Counted from the stretch's first letter, positions 42,143 to 51,554 are shown. The stretch: 64,000 bases of DNA from Pogonophryne albipinna (GCA_028583405.1 JAPTMU010000411.1:2501-66500), one strand, 5' to 3'. Notes: generated by a model from the sequence alone, not told the origin. Program-made: numbers and translations.

Positions 42143-43669
42143 GCCCCCCCCCTTAAGACGGGGCCCCAAAGGGATCCACGACAACCCAATATCCTCCTTC
42201 TTAACTCCAGCTTTTTTAATTTCCTTCTTAGGACTGGAGGACGCTCCTCCTCCGCCGCTGTCCCACTCCTCCTTGGGTTGGCTGGCGTTGATCCACAGCA
42301 TGTAGGCGCTCATCGGCCTCTTGGGCACGCCGACCTCCTTCGGCCTCCTCTTGTTCGGCCTCCTCTTGTTCGGCCTCCTCTTGTTCGGCCTCCTCTTCTT
42401 CGCTTTGCAGGGTTTCCTCTCTTTCTTCTCCTTCTTCTTTGTCTCGATCTCAAAGTCAAAGGACCGTGCTGGACCACATTTTCCAGACTCCGAAACAGGT
42501 AGGTCAGTCGACATCCTACGGTTCTGCGCACGCGTAACAGTATAAACTGGAGACACACTTGGAAATTGCAAACCGCTCTCATCTGGCTCTACAGATGCCA
42601 ACGGCCTGGAAACCACCACAGGCGGTGGCACACCCGCCCACACAGCACTACCAGCTAGATCGTTGCCCAAAATCATCTGTACCCCATCAAGTGGCAACGC
42701 GGGACGCACGCCGATAGACACAACTCCCCGTACCAGCTCACAATCCAGCACTACTGTATGAAGTTGCACAGGAATCAAGCCCATCTCCATGCCCCTCATC
42801 AGCACAAAATCCCCTGTTTCTGTCTCTGACGAAAAAGGCAACACTGACTCAACAATAAATGAGTATCTAGCTGCTGTGTCACGCAACACCTTAATCGGAA
42901 CATACTTGTCACTACCGACCATTGATACAACGGCTTCCGTTATGAACGGCTCAAAAACAGAACCCACCTCCAAGTCGGCACAAACCAGCTTCTTAACAGG
43001 CACCATGCCCGATCTTACACCCTGCGGCTTTTTAACCAAAACGGCAGAACAACACATGGCTGGAGCATGTGATGAAGAACGAGGCTTCCCCTCAGGTTCC
43101 AGCAACGGACACCGCTCCTTCCAATGACCCTCTTCTCGGCAATAATGACATTGGCCCACTCTGGCGCCCTCGGATCGCCCTGGACCTACAAATCTACGGG
43201 AGGAGCCTGGTGAAAACTTTGCACCACCGCGGGCATAGCCATTGTCTTCTCCACGTTTCCAATCACCCCTAGAATACTTCTCAGTAAAACTGCCCTTATG
43301 TGTCAACACAAAATCGTCCGCTAATTCAGCAGCTCTAAACGCGGTGGAAGGCTTCTGTTCATTCACATAAGTGGCCACACGCTGAGGGAGAATGTCTTTA
43401 AATTGTTCCAAGACAATGAGCTCACAAAGACCGTCAAAACTTGCAACCTTTGCTGCCGCACACCAGCGCTGAAAATGAGAAGTTAAATCACGGATAAACT
43501 CCACATGTGTCTGTTTATCTTCCTTGACCAAACTTCTGAACCTTTGACGATACGCTTCAGGAACCAGTTCGTAAGACTTCAACACCGCTGATTTTACTCT
43601 ATCATAGTCCAAAGCATTTTCGCCACAAACAGCTGAATGGCTTCCTGTGCTCGCCCAGTGAGTACACAC
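42074..43669 (-). CDS. Gag C-terminus, retropepsin-like domain and SSRP1-like HMG fragment in one frame
   Basis: A 531-codon open frame. True homology starts near 43620, where the upstream gag frame is lost; the first Met is not a credible start. In order: a SCAN-like gag domain (YELVPEAYRQRFRSLVKED, LEQFKDILPQRVATYVNEQ), a zinc knuckle CHYCREEGHWKERC, and a protease-like region with LRDTAARYSFI, where the usual DTG reads DTA, followed by LGNDLAG. Then comes a lysine-rich tract with four near-identical 15-bp units (KRRPN, 42341-42400) and PKRPMSAYMLWINAS, the start of an HMG box as in SSRP1. This jumps to KEEWD and GGGGASSSPKKE, also SSRP1-like, so about 30-35 residues of the box are missing. 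The end, DIGLSWIPLGPRLKGG, is element-derived and runs into the LTR. Function unknown; it may not be translated because of the frameshift. Confidence 0.75.
   Translation of the reverse strand: MCTHWASTGSHSAVCGENALDYDRVKSAVLKSYELVPEAYRQRFRSLVKEDKQTHVEFIRDLTSHFQRWCAAAKVASFDGLCELIVLEQFKDILPQRVATYVNEQKPSTAFRAAELADDFVLTHKGSFTEKYSRGDWKRGEDNGYARGGAKFSPGSSRRFVGPGRSEGARVGQCHYCREEGHWKERCPLLEPEGKPRSSSHAPAMCCSAVLVKKPQGVRSGMVPVKKLVCADLEVGSVFEPFITEAVVSMVGSDKYVPIKVLRDTAARYSFIVESVLPFSSETETGDFVLMRGMEMGLIPVQLHTVVLDCELVRGVVSIGVRPALPLDGVQMILGNDLAGSAVWAGVPPPVVVSRPLASVEPDESGLQFPSVSPVYTVTRAQNRRMSTDLPVSESGKCGPARSFDFEIETKKKEKKERKPCKAKKRRPNKRRPNKRRPNKRRPKEVGVPKRPMSAYMLWINASQPKEEWDSGGGGASSSPKKEIKKAGVKKEDIGLSWIPLGPRLKGGGCDAPVGSSVERRWLSCLCCGDW
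42260..42331 (-). other. Partial HMG box resembling SSRP1
   Basis: Residues VPKRPMSAYMLWINASQ join directly to KEEWD. In SSRP1 and other HMG-box proteins these are the first helix and the start of the last helix, with about 30-35 residues between them. The central helix is therefore deleted and the box is unlikely to fold normally. Assignment to SSRP1 rests on the SAYMLW..NAS wording, the preceding KKERKP tract and the following GGGASSSPKKE tail. Confidence 0.75.
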
Positions 43670-44409
43670 TGAAGTAACAGCACTCTGTCCGAATCTGACC
43701 AGTTTCTTGCCTCTGCTATGCGTTCAAATAGAGTGAAAAAAATGTCCGGGTCACGCTCATTAAACTTTGGCACTAATCGCAAGTAAGAAATGATATCGCC
43801 ACTGCCTGATGCCGACCTATCACCACCATCCTCCCCTGGAGAAAACTTGCCCTCTCCCATCAGCCGTAATCTAGCATGTTCCACCTCACATTTCATCTTT
43901 TCCACCTCCAGCACCTTCTCCACCTCTAAACGCTTCTCTACCTCCTGCTGCTGACCCCTCATCTCCAACTGCAACTTCTCCTGCTCCAACCTCAACTCCA
44001 ACTGCAACTTCTCCTGCTCCAACCTCAACTTCTCCTGTTCCAACCTCATGTCCAACTGCAACTTCTCCTGCTCCAACCTCAACTTCTCCTGCTCCAACTT
44101 TAACTCCAACCGCAATCTCTCCTGCTCCAACTGCATGGCCAAAAGCTCCTTTTGCTGCTCAAACGTCAAACCAGCTGTCTGAACCACTACCGGCACGAAC
44201 CCTGCTGCACCAGACTCACTCTTCTGCAACACCCCCTGTTCAAACAAAGATGACACAATGACAGTTTTAATGTCATGTTTCCGCTTGCTCCCCACAACAG
44301 CAATGTCATAGTGCTCTGCTATTTCGACCAACTGCGCCTTCTGGCAATCATCTAAGAAAGACACTGAGGGCGCATCCACAAACGCTGACAAAGAAGTCAT
44401 AATAGCCAA
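43594..44409 (-). CDS. gag: Gag N-terminal half with a long coiled coil
   Basis: A 271-codon frame starting MAIMTSLSAFVDAPS; MTSLSAF four residues in is an equally good start. The first ~65 residues form a small domain typical of SCAN-type fish LTR gags (FLDDCQKAQLVEIAEHYDI). From about residue 95 to 180 there is a near-perfect Glu/Leu/Gln repeat, LEQEKLRLEQEKLQLE, certainly a coiled coil. After that come YLRLVPKFNERDPDIFFTLF and the start of the capsid-like domain (LLLQCVLTGRAQEA). The frame is lost just after that point, at about 43610, and the rest of gag continues in the overlapping frame. Family role: particle assembly. Confidence 0.82.
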   Translation of the reverse strand: MAIMTSLSAFVDAPSVSFLDDCQKAQLVEIAEHYDIAVVGSKRKHDIKTVIVSSLFEQGVLQKSESGAAGFVPVVVQTAGLTFEQQKELLAMQLEQERLRLELKLEQEKLRLEQEKLQLDMRLEQEKLRLEQEKLQLELRLEQEKLQLEMRGQQQEVEKRLEVEKVLEVEKMKCEVEHARLRLMGEGKFSPGEDGGDRSASGSGDIISYLRLVPKFNERDPDIFFTLFERIAEARNWSDSDRVLLLQCVLTGRAQEAIQLFVAKMLWTMIE

Positions 44410-44953
44410 TCAGAAAGCAAAGTATTAAACTGCCAACACGCATGGGCATAAGATTAACCCAACAGAGAATTTCCCCCTAACTGCCTAAACACAATCTTCC
44501 TAATCTCACCTAGTCTTCATGTGGCTTGCGGTGGGTAATTACGCACTGGAACCCGGCGGAGTTATGGAGCAACCTGCACGCAGGTAACACCAAGAACTCA
44601 CGCGGACGTGCCCCCGAGACAGCTGTCCGAAAACAGCTGACACTAACCACGTCGCCACAACACTATGAAAACAAAAAAAAACAGACGCAACCCAAGGGGA
44701 AACGCCACTTAAGCCTAGCGGGGAAAATCTCTTTTACAAAAGCGTAACAAACAGCAACATCTTACCCTCTGATTAGCACACAAAACCTGACGACATGTCA
44801 AACACTACAGCTTCCTGAAACCCAAAAGACATGATGTGTCCCCCAAATAGCAGCGACAAGCCAGCACACAGCTGGACCACAACAATGAATCAGCTGCTCA
44901 ATGACACCATGTGCTCTGAGCACTACACAAACTTTTTAAACAAATAACCCGTT
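44410..44953 (-). other. Untranslated leader of the defective retroelement
   Basis: About 540 bases between the primer site and the gag start, expected to hold the packaging signal in such elements. No frame or motif can be assigned. A purine tract lies near 44665-44705. Confidence 0.5.
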
Positions 44954-44966
44954 GGACGAGCCCCCA
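44954..44966 (-). other. Primer-binding site resembling tRNA-Pro type
   Basis: On the minus strand, TGGGGGCTCGTCC follows ..CAACAAA. This 13-mer is the start of the tRNA-Pro complement used by many gammaretrovirus-like elements; the next bases do not match the full 18-mer. Its position just beyond an LTR-like CA end supports the call. Confidence 0.75.
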
Positions 44967-44969
44967 TTT

Positions 44970-45945
44970 GTTGCCAATCACAGGCTGCATGGGGCCCCGC
45001 CCAGAGGGCCTCAGCTGCTGTGCGCAGTTCTCCGCTCAGTTCTCCACGCACCCCCCGCAAGAGTGAGAGTGAGAGGTGACAAGGGGAGCACGTCTGTAAC
45101 CCGACACCGTTGCGATGAATCGACATCTGACCAATCACGGCTTTGATACGGCCACTAGTGCAGGTGATGAGATGTCGGTGAAAAGACAGTTTCAGTCCGG
45201 CGCAAGAGGGAAAAAATAAAACATGAAGAAACTAGAGCATCACTCGAAGGTGGGTTATTGTATGAGTCAAATGTACAACTTGCGAATGTTGTAAGTCAAA
45301 TTGCCATATTCAAACATCAGCTGCAATTCACGACATGAAGAAGGCAGTCTCTGCAGAGCATATAGGCTAATGGAGATGCAGTTATTTCCAGCATTCTTTA
45401 TTTACCATTCATTCAAGTATGTGATGCCTTGTATCTGCTAATGTACAGGAGGAAGAGTGATACACCGTCTGTCTAGTTGGCTTACATAACAGTTCAAGTT
45501 TACAGCCTAAAACACATGGAGCATTTTTTCCCCTTTTATTCATTTTTATGTCAATTTGCACATTTCATGGTGATGCTCAGCCTCTCCCCTTAACTCCTAA
45601 CAGTCATCATCATGTCAACCACAACACAGAGAAATACTTTAATGCACAATGCTTTGCGCACGGACCAATTCCAAAAACCCTTGTGGAGAATGGCTGAACC
45701 GACGCAGCACACATTTAAATGTAAGTATGTAGTGGCGTAGAACATGTGTTGGTAAATATGTTACTTTGTTACATTTGTTTGTTATCACCAAAAATGTGTT
45801 CCGTGAAAGTAAAGCAAGTTCATAACTAGATAGACATCGTGAGGTACTTATTTTCGGTACAGTTTATGTTGAAACCGTTAGAGAGAGTGGCACACTTGTT
45901 AGCCTGTTCCATTCTTCTTCGTTTTCCGAAGCCGTGGCTTGGAAG
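44970..45945. other. Noncoding stretch, nothing recognised
   Basis: GC-rich for the first 150 bases, with two CCAAT motifs (44975 and about 45131), then AT-rich. It was searched by eye for the missing 5' LTR and for the N-terminal part of slc27a1; neither was seen. Confidence 0.5.
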
Positions 45946-46940
45946 CAGGGCCGGCCCTGACCAATTTGCCGCCCTAGGCAAGATTTTAGCTGGCGCCCCC
46001 CCCACCAAATGCAGACACTCACTATGATTCGCGCGTGCACGGTTGTGGCGTGACCACCAAAACAGAAAGATATTGACACAAGATGTGTGCAATTTAGTTT
46101 CCTATCCATTTGAACATGATTTAAGTGTGGGGGGGGGGGACCTCACCTCCTCTAGGGGGGTCCGGGGGCATGCTCCCCCGGGAAGAGTTTTTTTTAAAAT
46201 ATTGAAGTTAAAAGCAACAATCTGGTGCACTTTGAGAGCAACATTAAGAGCTCTATGGATACATCTCTCAACACCCATATGAAACAGAACTGTAAGCAGA
46301 TTTTCTTTTTCTTTATGGATATTTTACAAATCACTCCCCTTTCAAACTGTATTCTTGTTTATTAATAACAACTTTTTTGTACTGTCAGTATTTTATACCT
46401 GTTTTTCATCTATTCTCTTTTTTTTATAACTATAATGATCATATAAAGGTGTGCCTTTACCTCACTGAGCTGAGGTTATCAGAGCCTCTCAGTCTTTCAG
46501 GAGAGAGCTCTCTAAAGCTCTCACCCCCGCGGCCGCTTACAATGTAAATTCCAATGTTAATAAAAGCACACAGAAGCTGTGTACGTTTTTTGGGAGTTTG
46601 ATTTATTTTAAATGAATACAAATACAAAATTAAATCTATAATTGCACACTAAAACCATTATTTCAAAAATAGAACAATTTCACATAAACCTCTGGTTTTT
46701 ACTGAGACTGGGGCAGTTCAACTTGATTTGGGGGGGGGGGTGTGCCATAGTGTATGGGCGCTGTACGCAATATATGCGTAGTTCTGTTAGTATAAGATAA
46801 TAAGATGTACTTTGTTGATCCAAAATCGGGAAATTGTGTTGTTATTCTATCTTTTTTTTTCTTCTTTTTTTTCGGCGCCCCCTATGGGTTGATGCGCCCT
46901 TAGCATTCGCCTATACTGCCTATGCCGAGGGCCGGCCCTG
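45946..46940. mobile_element. Non-autonomous hAT element with perfect 8-bp target duplication
   Basis: CTTGGAAG occurs at 45938-45945 and 46941-46948. The element runs from CAGGGCCGGCCCTG to GAGGGCCGGCCCTG. Inner ends are also inverted: 'gccgccctaggcaagatttt' and 'agctggcgcccc' on the left, 'cggcgccccctatggg' and 'ctatactgcctatgccgagg' on the right. It has no transposase. A LINE-tail-like phrase, 'tactttgttgatccaaaatc', lies near 46808. Confidence 0.88.
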
Positions 46941-46948
46941 CTTGGAAG

Positions 46949-47414
46949 CATACTTGCTTCGTTTCTGAAGGAAGTGACTTGGAAGTACGCGACTACAAAG
47001 CCAGCATCCTCGAGATTGAGAAACGGCCAGAGGCTCTGCAGCATGTGTACTCGACATTGAGAAATGGCCAGTCTATTATAGAGCACTCACCCGGGAGAAG
47101 AGTCACAGCTGCAGCTGATCAGCAATCAGAGGGGGAGACAGGTGTGTTCATTAAGAAAAGGCTGCTGACAGTAATCTGCCTCGATCCGCCGGTTTAAAAG
47201 CTTATATTGATCTTGTTTTCTTACTTTACTTTAATTAAAATATTGTAAATATAAATGTCTGATATTGACAGTAATGTATCAAATTGGCTCCAAAAAACTA
47301 TAATTAAAAACGGTAATGTGCAATGTAGTGCACATTTGGGTGTAGGTGCATAAAAGAGAAATTGGCTCAGAAAAATAATTTACTGAACCACTCTCCCTCT
47401 CTCTCTGTCTGTCT

Positions 47415-47418
<4 letters not shown>
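46949..47418. other. Noncoding stretch, nothing recognised
   Basis: Continues the sequence that the hAT element interrupted at 45945. No conserved frame. Confidence 0.5.

Positions 47419-47495
<77 letters not shown>
47419..47495. repeat. (CA)n microsatellite, 77 bp
   Basis: Uninterrupted CA run preceded by a short CT-rich tract. Confidence 0.98.
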
Positions 47496-47496
<1 letters not shown>

Positions 47497-48044
47497 AGAA
47501 ATGAAAGAACAAAGAATGATTTCCTCATTAAGACCCTTTTTAATGCATGAAGAGATAATTTATTCATGAAAATTAACAAATGATTCATTCCGGCAGCCGT
47601 TGTGTTCAGATATATTGTATTATTGTTATTATAAGAGTAACTGCAGCATTATGCATGCACGGCAGATTAAAATAGTTTTGATCACCTCTGAAAATTACAG
47701 TTTTAGCAGGTAGCTCCGTTCATTAGCGCCGCAGACATTACCCGGCAGTCAGCAGATCCAATAACATGTCTTTTTTCTTGTGATTATTATTTTAAAATTC
47801 AGGCTTGAGGTGCACTTTCTCTGCTCTTAGTTTTGCTCATTTGACTGCTTTCCTTTGAATTGTTTTCCAGTTTGTTTAACTTGCCAGTATTTTGTTCAGC
47901 AAACTTTTTTAACTTTGTTAGAAAAAGGTTTCTAGAAAGTAAAAAGTATTATAAATATTAATGTTATGCCCAAATGGAGCCTGCGTCCACAAGTAGATGA
48001 GTTTATAAGAGTAAATAAAGCAGAAAAGTTAAAAAAATACTTGA
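47496..48044. other. Noncoding stretch, nothing recognised
   Basis: AT-rich sequence up to the second 57-bp array. Confidence 0.5.
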
Positions 48045-48512
48045 ATTTCTAGTCTCTACTTTAAAGAGTCCTTTCCTGCTGATGTTCAGGTGTATATCAG
48101 TATGTAGTGTCTCTACTTTAAAGAGTCCTCTCTTGCTGATGTTCAGGTGTATATCAGTATGTAGTGTCTCTACTTTAAAGAGTTCTCTACTGCTGATGTT
48201 CAGGTGTATATCAGTGTGTAGTGTCTCTACTTTAAAGAGTCCTCTCCTGCTGATGTTCAGGTGTATATCAGTATGTAGTGTCTCTACTTTAAAGAGTCCT
48301 CTCCTGCTGATGTTCAGGTGTATATCAGTATGTAGTGTCTCTACTTTAAAGAGTTCTCTCCTGCTGATGTTCAGGTGTATATCAGTATGTAGTGTCTCTA
48401 CTTTAAAGAGTCCTCTCCTGCTGATGTTCAGGTGTATATCAGTATGTAGTGTCTCTACTTTAAAGAGTTCTCTCCTGCTGATGTTCAGGTGTATATCAGT
48501 ATGTAGTGTCTC
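48045..48512 (+). repeat. 57-bp minisatellite, about 8 copies (locus 2)
   Basis: The same unit as the 23879-30735 array. Variants such as AGTTCTCTCC alternate with AGTCCTCTCC. It is short and close to the founder state. Its right flank is shared with the large array. The 19-residue periodic frames on both strands are artefacts. Confidence 0.96.
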
Positions 48513-48680
48513 TACTGGGACATGTCTCCATGTTTTAATGTTCAAAAAGCTCTTTATTCTTCTCATACTGCCTGTGCTGCAGCACCTCTGTTCACCCTCT
48601 GTCTGAAACCAGATCCCAGTCTGCTCTGATTGTTTAGCTGGCCAGTACCCAATCGGTCAGCTAACCAATGAAATGGTGCT
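48513..48680 (+). mobile_element. Right flank of the 57-bp-repeat element (copy 2)
   Basis: 'gacatgtctccatg' and 'taatgttcaaaaagct' repeat those after the large array at 30735. The sequence then continues with 'ctgcctgtgctgcagcacct' and 'gctctgattgtttagctggc', which looks like an old dispersed fish element and is absent from copy 1. Terminus not found. Confidence 0.65.
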
Positions 48681-48805
48681 CTCATAACGGTTAAAAAGTA
48701 AAATATGGATCGCTTGACACTTCTCATACTCAAGGACCAAAGACTTGGCTGCGTAACGGGAGTACAAATTCCAAAGAAAAATCATCATGTGGTCTCTTTC
48801 ACTAT

Positions 48806-49273
48806 TTAAAGTGGACCTATCATGCTATATTAGAAACATATATTGTATGGCCATACCTATATAAAACTTGTCTGTGAAGTTTTTTTTTGAAAATACCAAA
48901 CAGAACATGTATTTTAGCCATGCCTCTTTTCGCTCTGTTTGCTCTTTTCCAGCCCTGTTTTTGCAAGGCCTGATTCTGCTTTTGTGGCAGACTACAGCGC
49001 CACTTACAGGCCTGGCAGATGTACTACAGCGTCTCCAGCGCTTTCGAGCGTTGGAGAGTTGCCCATGTAGGCGGAGCACCCCTTTTCTGACGTCAGAAAA
49101 CAAATTCAAATAATAATCAGCTCCGTTGCAGCCCCGTTTTTAGAGATTTGGGTATGGAGGAAAAGAGAGGGTTGTGTTTTCTGACACTTGGTGAGTTCCC
49201 TGACACACCGGGGACACATATTCATGTATAAAAGACATACAAAAGTGCATTTTGCATGATAGGTCCCCTTTAA
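48806..49273. mobile_element. TTAA-flanked MITE, copy A
   Basis: Begins TTAAAGTGGACCTATCATGC and ends GCATGATAGGTCCCCTTTAA: inverted ends with one mismatch inside TTAA, the piggyBac target. It is homologous in opposite orientation to the copy at 51949-52646, for example in the 'cttgtctgtgaag' region. No ORF of transposase type. Confidence 0.85.
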
Positions 49274-50424
49274 GTAACGTACCACTATACGTCTAATAGA
49301 AGCCACTGTTTTTCATTTTAAAGGGTTAATTGAAAAGTCTGTCATGTTTTGCTACAACAAACGTTATGATGGTAACTACTACTAGCCAACAGCGGCGTTA
49401 GTCACTTTAGTTGAAGGCAGAGCAGGTGTGTGTGCGCGATTTGACTAAACTACACTGTGGAAATTCAAAATCAAGTGTTCACAGTGTACGACATTGCAAG
49501 GGAACTTTTTAAGCTGTATTTTGTTCTATATTGATGCTAACCTTCCAAAAAGCAACTATCCAACTGTGACTGATTAGCAGATCCGTTAAACTTTGAATTG
49601 TTTCTGTTTTTCTTCCAGCTTGTACTTTGTTTTCCTGTTTCTACATTCAGTGGACTAAAATGTCTCCAGGCAGCGACACTCTGAGAACTTTAAAAGTGTT
49701 TAATTCAAAGAGCAGACATTGTTTATTTTCCTCAACCTGTTTCTCTTTTGAACTTCCACACGCACGTCAGAAAGGCAAAAACACATCTTTGTTTTAATGA
49801 TGTTTTATGCATCTCTGCGCCTCACACTCTGATGATACTGAAGAGATGTGAGGCCGGGAGAATAAAAGTATTAGTCTGCAGAACGACGAGGCCTTTCAGA
49901 GTTCAGGTGGAGAGCCTTTGATGGATATTTAACACACAGAGGCTGATCCGGGTTAATCTGGCCTTTTGCTCGCTGGCAGAGTTCAGAGCCGATGAGTCGG
50001 ATGATAGCGACCGCCGAGAGGAAACTTCAAAGGTCGAGGACTCAGACGCCACCTGATCCACCCGCAGTGACGATAAGACCACAAAGAATATGAAACCACC
50101 GCTAGGACAATGACCTGCTGTGACCCCAACACCAACAAACAACACACAGAAAGATATATGACCTTTACAGAGGCTGAGAACCTGAGTCAGTGTTGTCTTT
50201 GTAACAAAACCAGAAAATAAACTGAAATGTAGAAAATAACAAACACAACATTATTATTTGAAGAGGCCCTATTGTGCCTACTATCCCTGTAGTGTGTTGA
50301 ATAGTTTTTTTGCGCGGGTAAATGGTCTGCAAAGGCTAAACTACCAAAGTAAGGCGTTTTTTAAGTGACTGAAATATTACATATTATCAGCTTTCATTAA
50401 CTAAAAAATACATACGCAAAAGGC
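49274..50424. other. Noncoding stretch, nothing recognised
   Basis: No gene recognised. At about 50258-50290, 'gaggccctattgtgcctact' may be the end of another element. Confidence 0.5.
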
Positions 50425-50644
50425 ATTTTAGCACTTCCGGTTCCCTCGTCTGTACGTCAATGGCCTCTTGAATGTGTTTTGTTTAGAATCCTGAAATAAG
50501 GTCTGTGGTAAACAGAAGCTGAAGAGTTTTTAACATTTTGTTCTACGGCATAAAATATATCAGTAAATAGGCCTACCCCACTGGTGAATTTAAAAACAGC
50601 GGTTCCTAACAAGTGTCTAAATGAGACGACTAAACGTCATCATG
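50425..50644 (+). mobile_element. Left flank of the 72-bp-repeat element (copy 2)
   Basis: Aligns with 10670-10856 ('gttccctcgtctg', 'tgaatttaaaaac', 'aagtgtctaaatgagacgac'). Confidence 0.7.
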
Positions 50645-51132
50645 CCAAATATTAGCTGCCTTTAGCTTAGCGGTGGTGACGTGAAGTCATGTGACTGTGC
50701 TGCAGTTCCTTTATAGCCCAACATTAGCCGCCTTTAGCTTAGCGGTGGTGACGTGAAGTCATGTGACCGTGCTGTAGTTCCTTTATAGCCCAACATTAGC
50801 CGCCTTTAGCTTAGCGGTGGTGACGTGAAGTCATGTGACTGTGCTGTAGTTCCTTTATAGCCCAACATTAGCCGCCTTTAGCTTAGCGGTGGTGACGTGA
50901 AGTCATGTGACTGTGCTGCAGTTCCTTTATAGCCCAACATTAGCCGCCTTTAGCTTAGCGGTGGTGACGTGAAGTCATGTGACTGTGCTGCAGTTCCTTT
51001 ATAGCCCAACATTAGCCTCCTTTAGCTTAGCGGTGGTGACGTGAAGTCATGTGACCGTGCTGTAGTTCCTTTATAGCCTAAAGTTAGCCACCTTTAGCTT
51101 AGCGGTGGTGACGTTAAGTCAAGAGACCGTGC
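50645..51132 (+). repeat. 72-bp minisatellite, about 6.8 copies (locus 2)
   Basis: CCCAACATT recurs at 50717, 50789, 50861, 50933 and 51005, exactly 72 bases apart, with a degenerate first and last unit. Same unit as at 10857. Here nearly all units carry GACGTGAAGTCATGTGAC, whereas locus 1 alternates two forms. Confidence 0.96.
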
Positions 51133-51550
51133 ATATTGCCACAGAGTTTATTTGTTATCCCCATTGGCATTTGGTCTTAAGATGTGCTGGTACATTTGGG
51201 GTTTGTCTACATAAATACTTAATCACTGCACAACATCTATAAGGTCACCATACTGTCATGGTGGTTTAATTTGCCTCTCATCACCTCATCCTTTCACCTG
51301 TCAGACTTGTATCAATACTTTAAATGAAGCTTAAGGCTCAGGCTATAGCTACCAATCTTTGAATGTTTTCCAAAGCGCAGTAATAAAGTTGTACTTTATT
51401 TAAACTTCAGTTGTGTCAGATTGGAGTCAGATTACAGACAGACTGCTTTGGTTGGCATTTCCATCGTTTGGCACTTTCTTGATTATATCTGAGTGTTTCT
51501 GTGTCACTGAGGCCGTAATTCTGCCTCGTTTTCCCTCCTCCTGTCCGTCA

Positions 51551-51554
<4 letters not shown>
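51133..51554. other. Noncoding stretch, nothing recognised
   Basis: Intergenic sequence up to a CA tract. Confidence 0.5.

Larger units (their letters stand above)
41740..44969 (-). mobile_element. Defective LTR retroelement with a captured host gene fragment
   Basis: Order along the minus strand: primer site (44966-44954), untranslated leader, gag (two frames separated by one shift), retropepsin-like domain, SSRP1-like basic tract and partial HMG box, polypurine tract (G10 at about 42151-42144), 3' LTR (42142-41740). Reverse transcriptase, RNase H and integrase are absent, so it could only have moved with help in trans. A matching 5' LTR is not visible beyond the primer site; only the terminal 'tgttgc' motif is shared. 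It lies head to tail with the slc27a1 copy. Confidence 0.8.

Noticed and set aside
44970..45400. 5' LTR of the defective retroelement
   Set aside because: Beyond the shared 'tgttgc' the sequence does not match the 3' LTR by eye; not annotated, but an alignment should be run.
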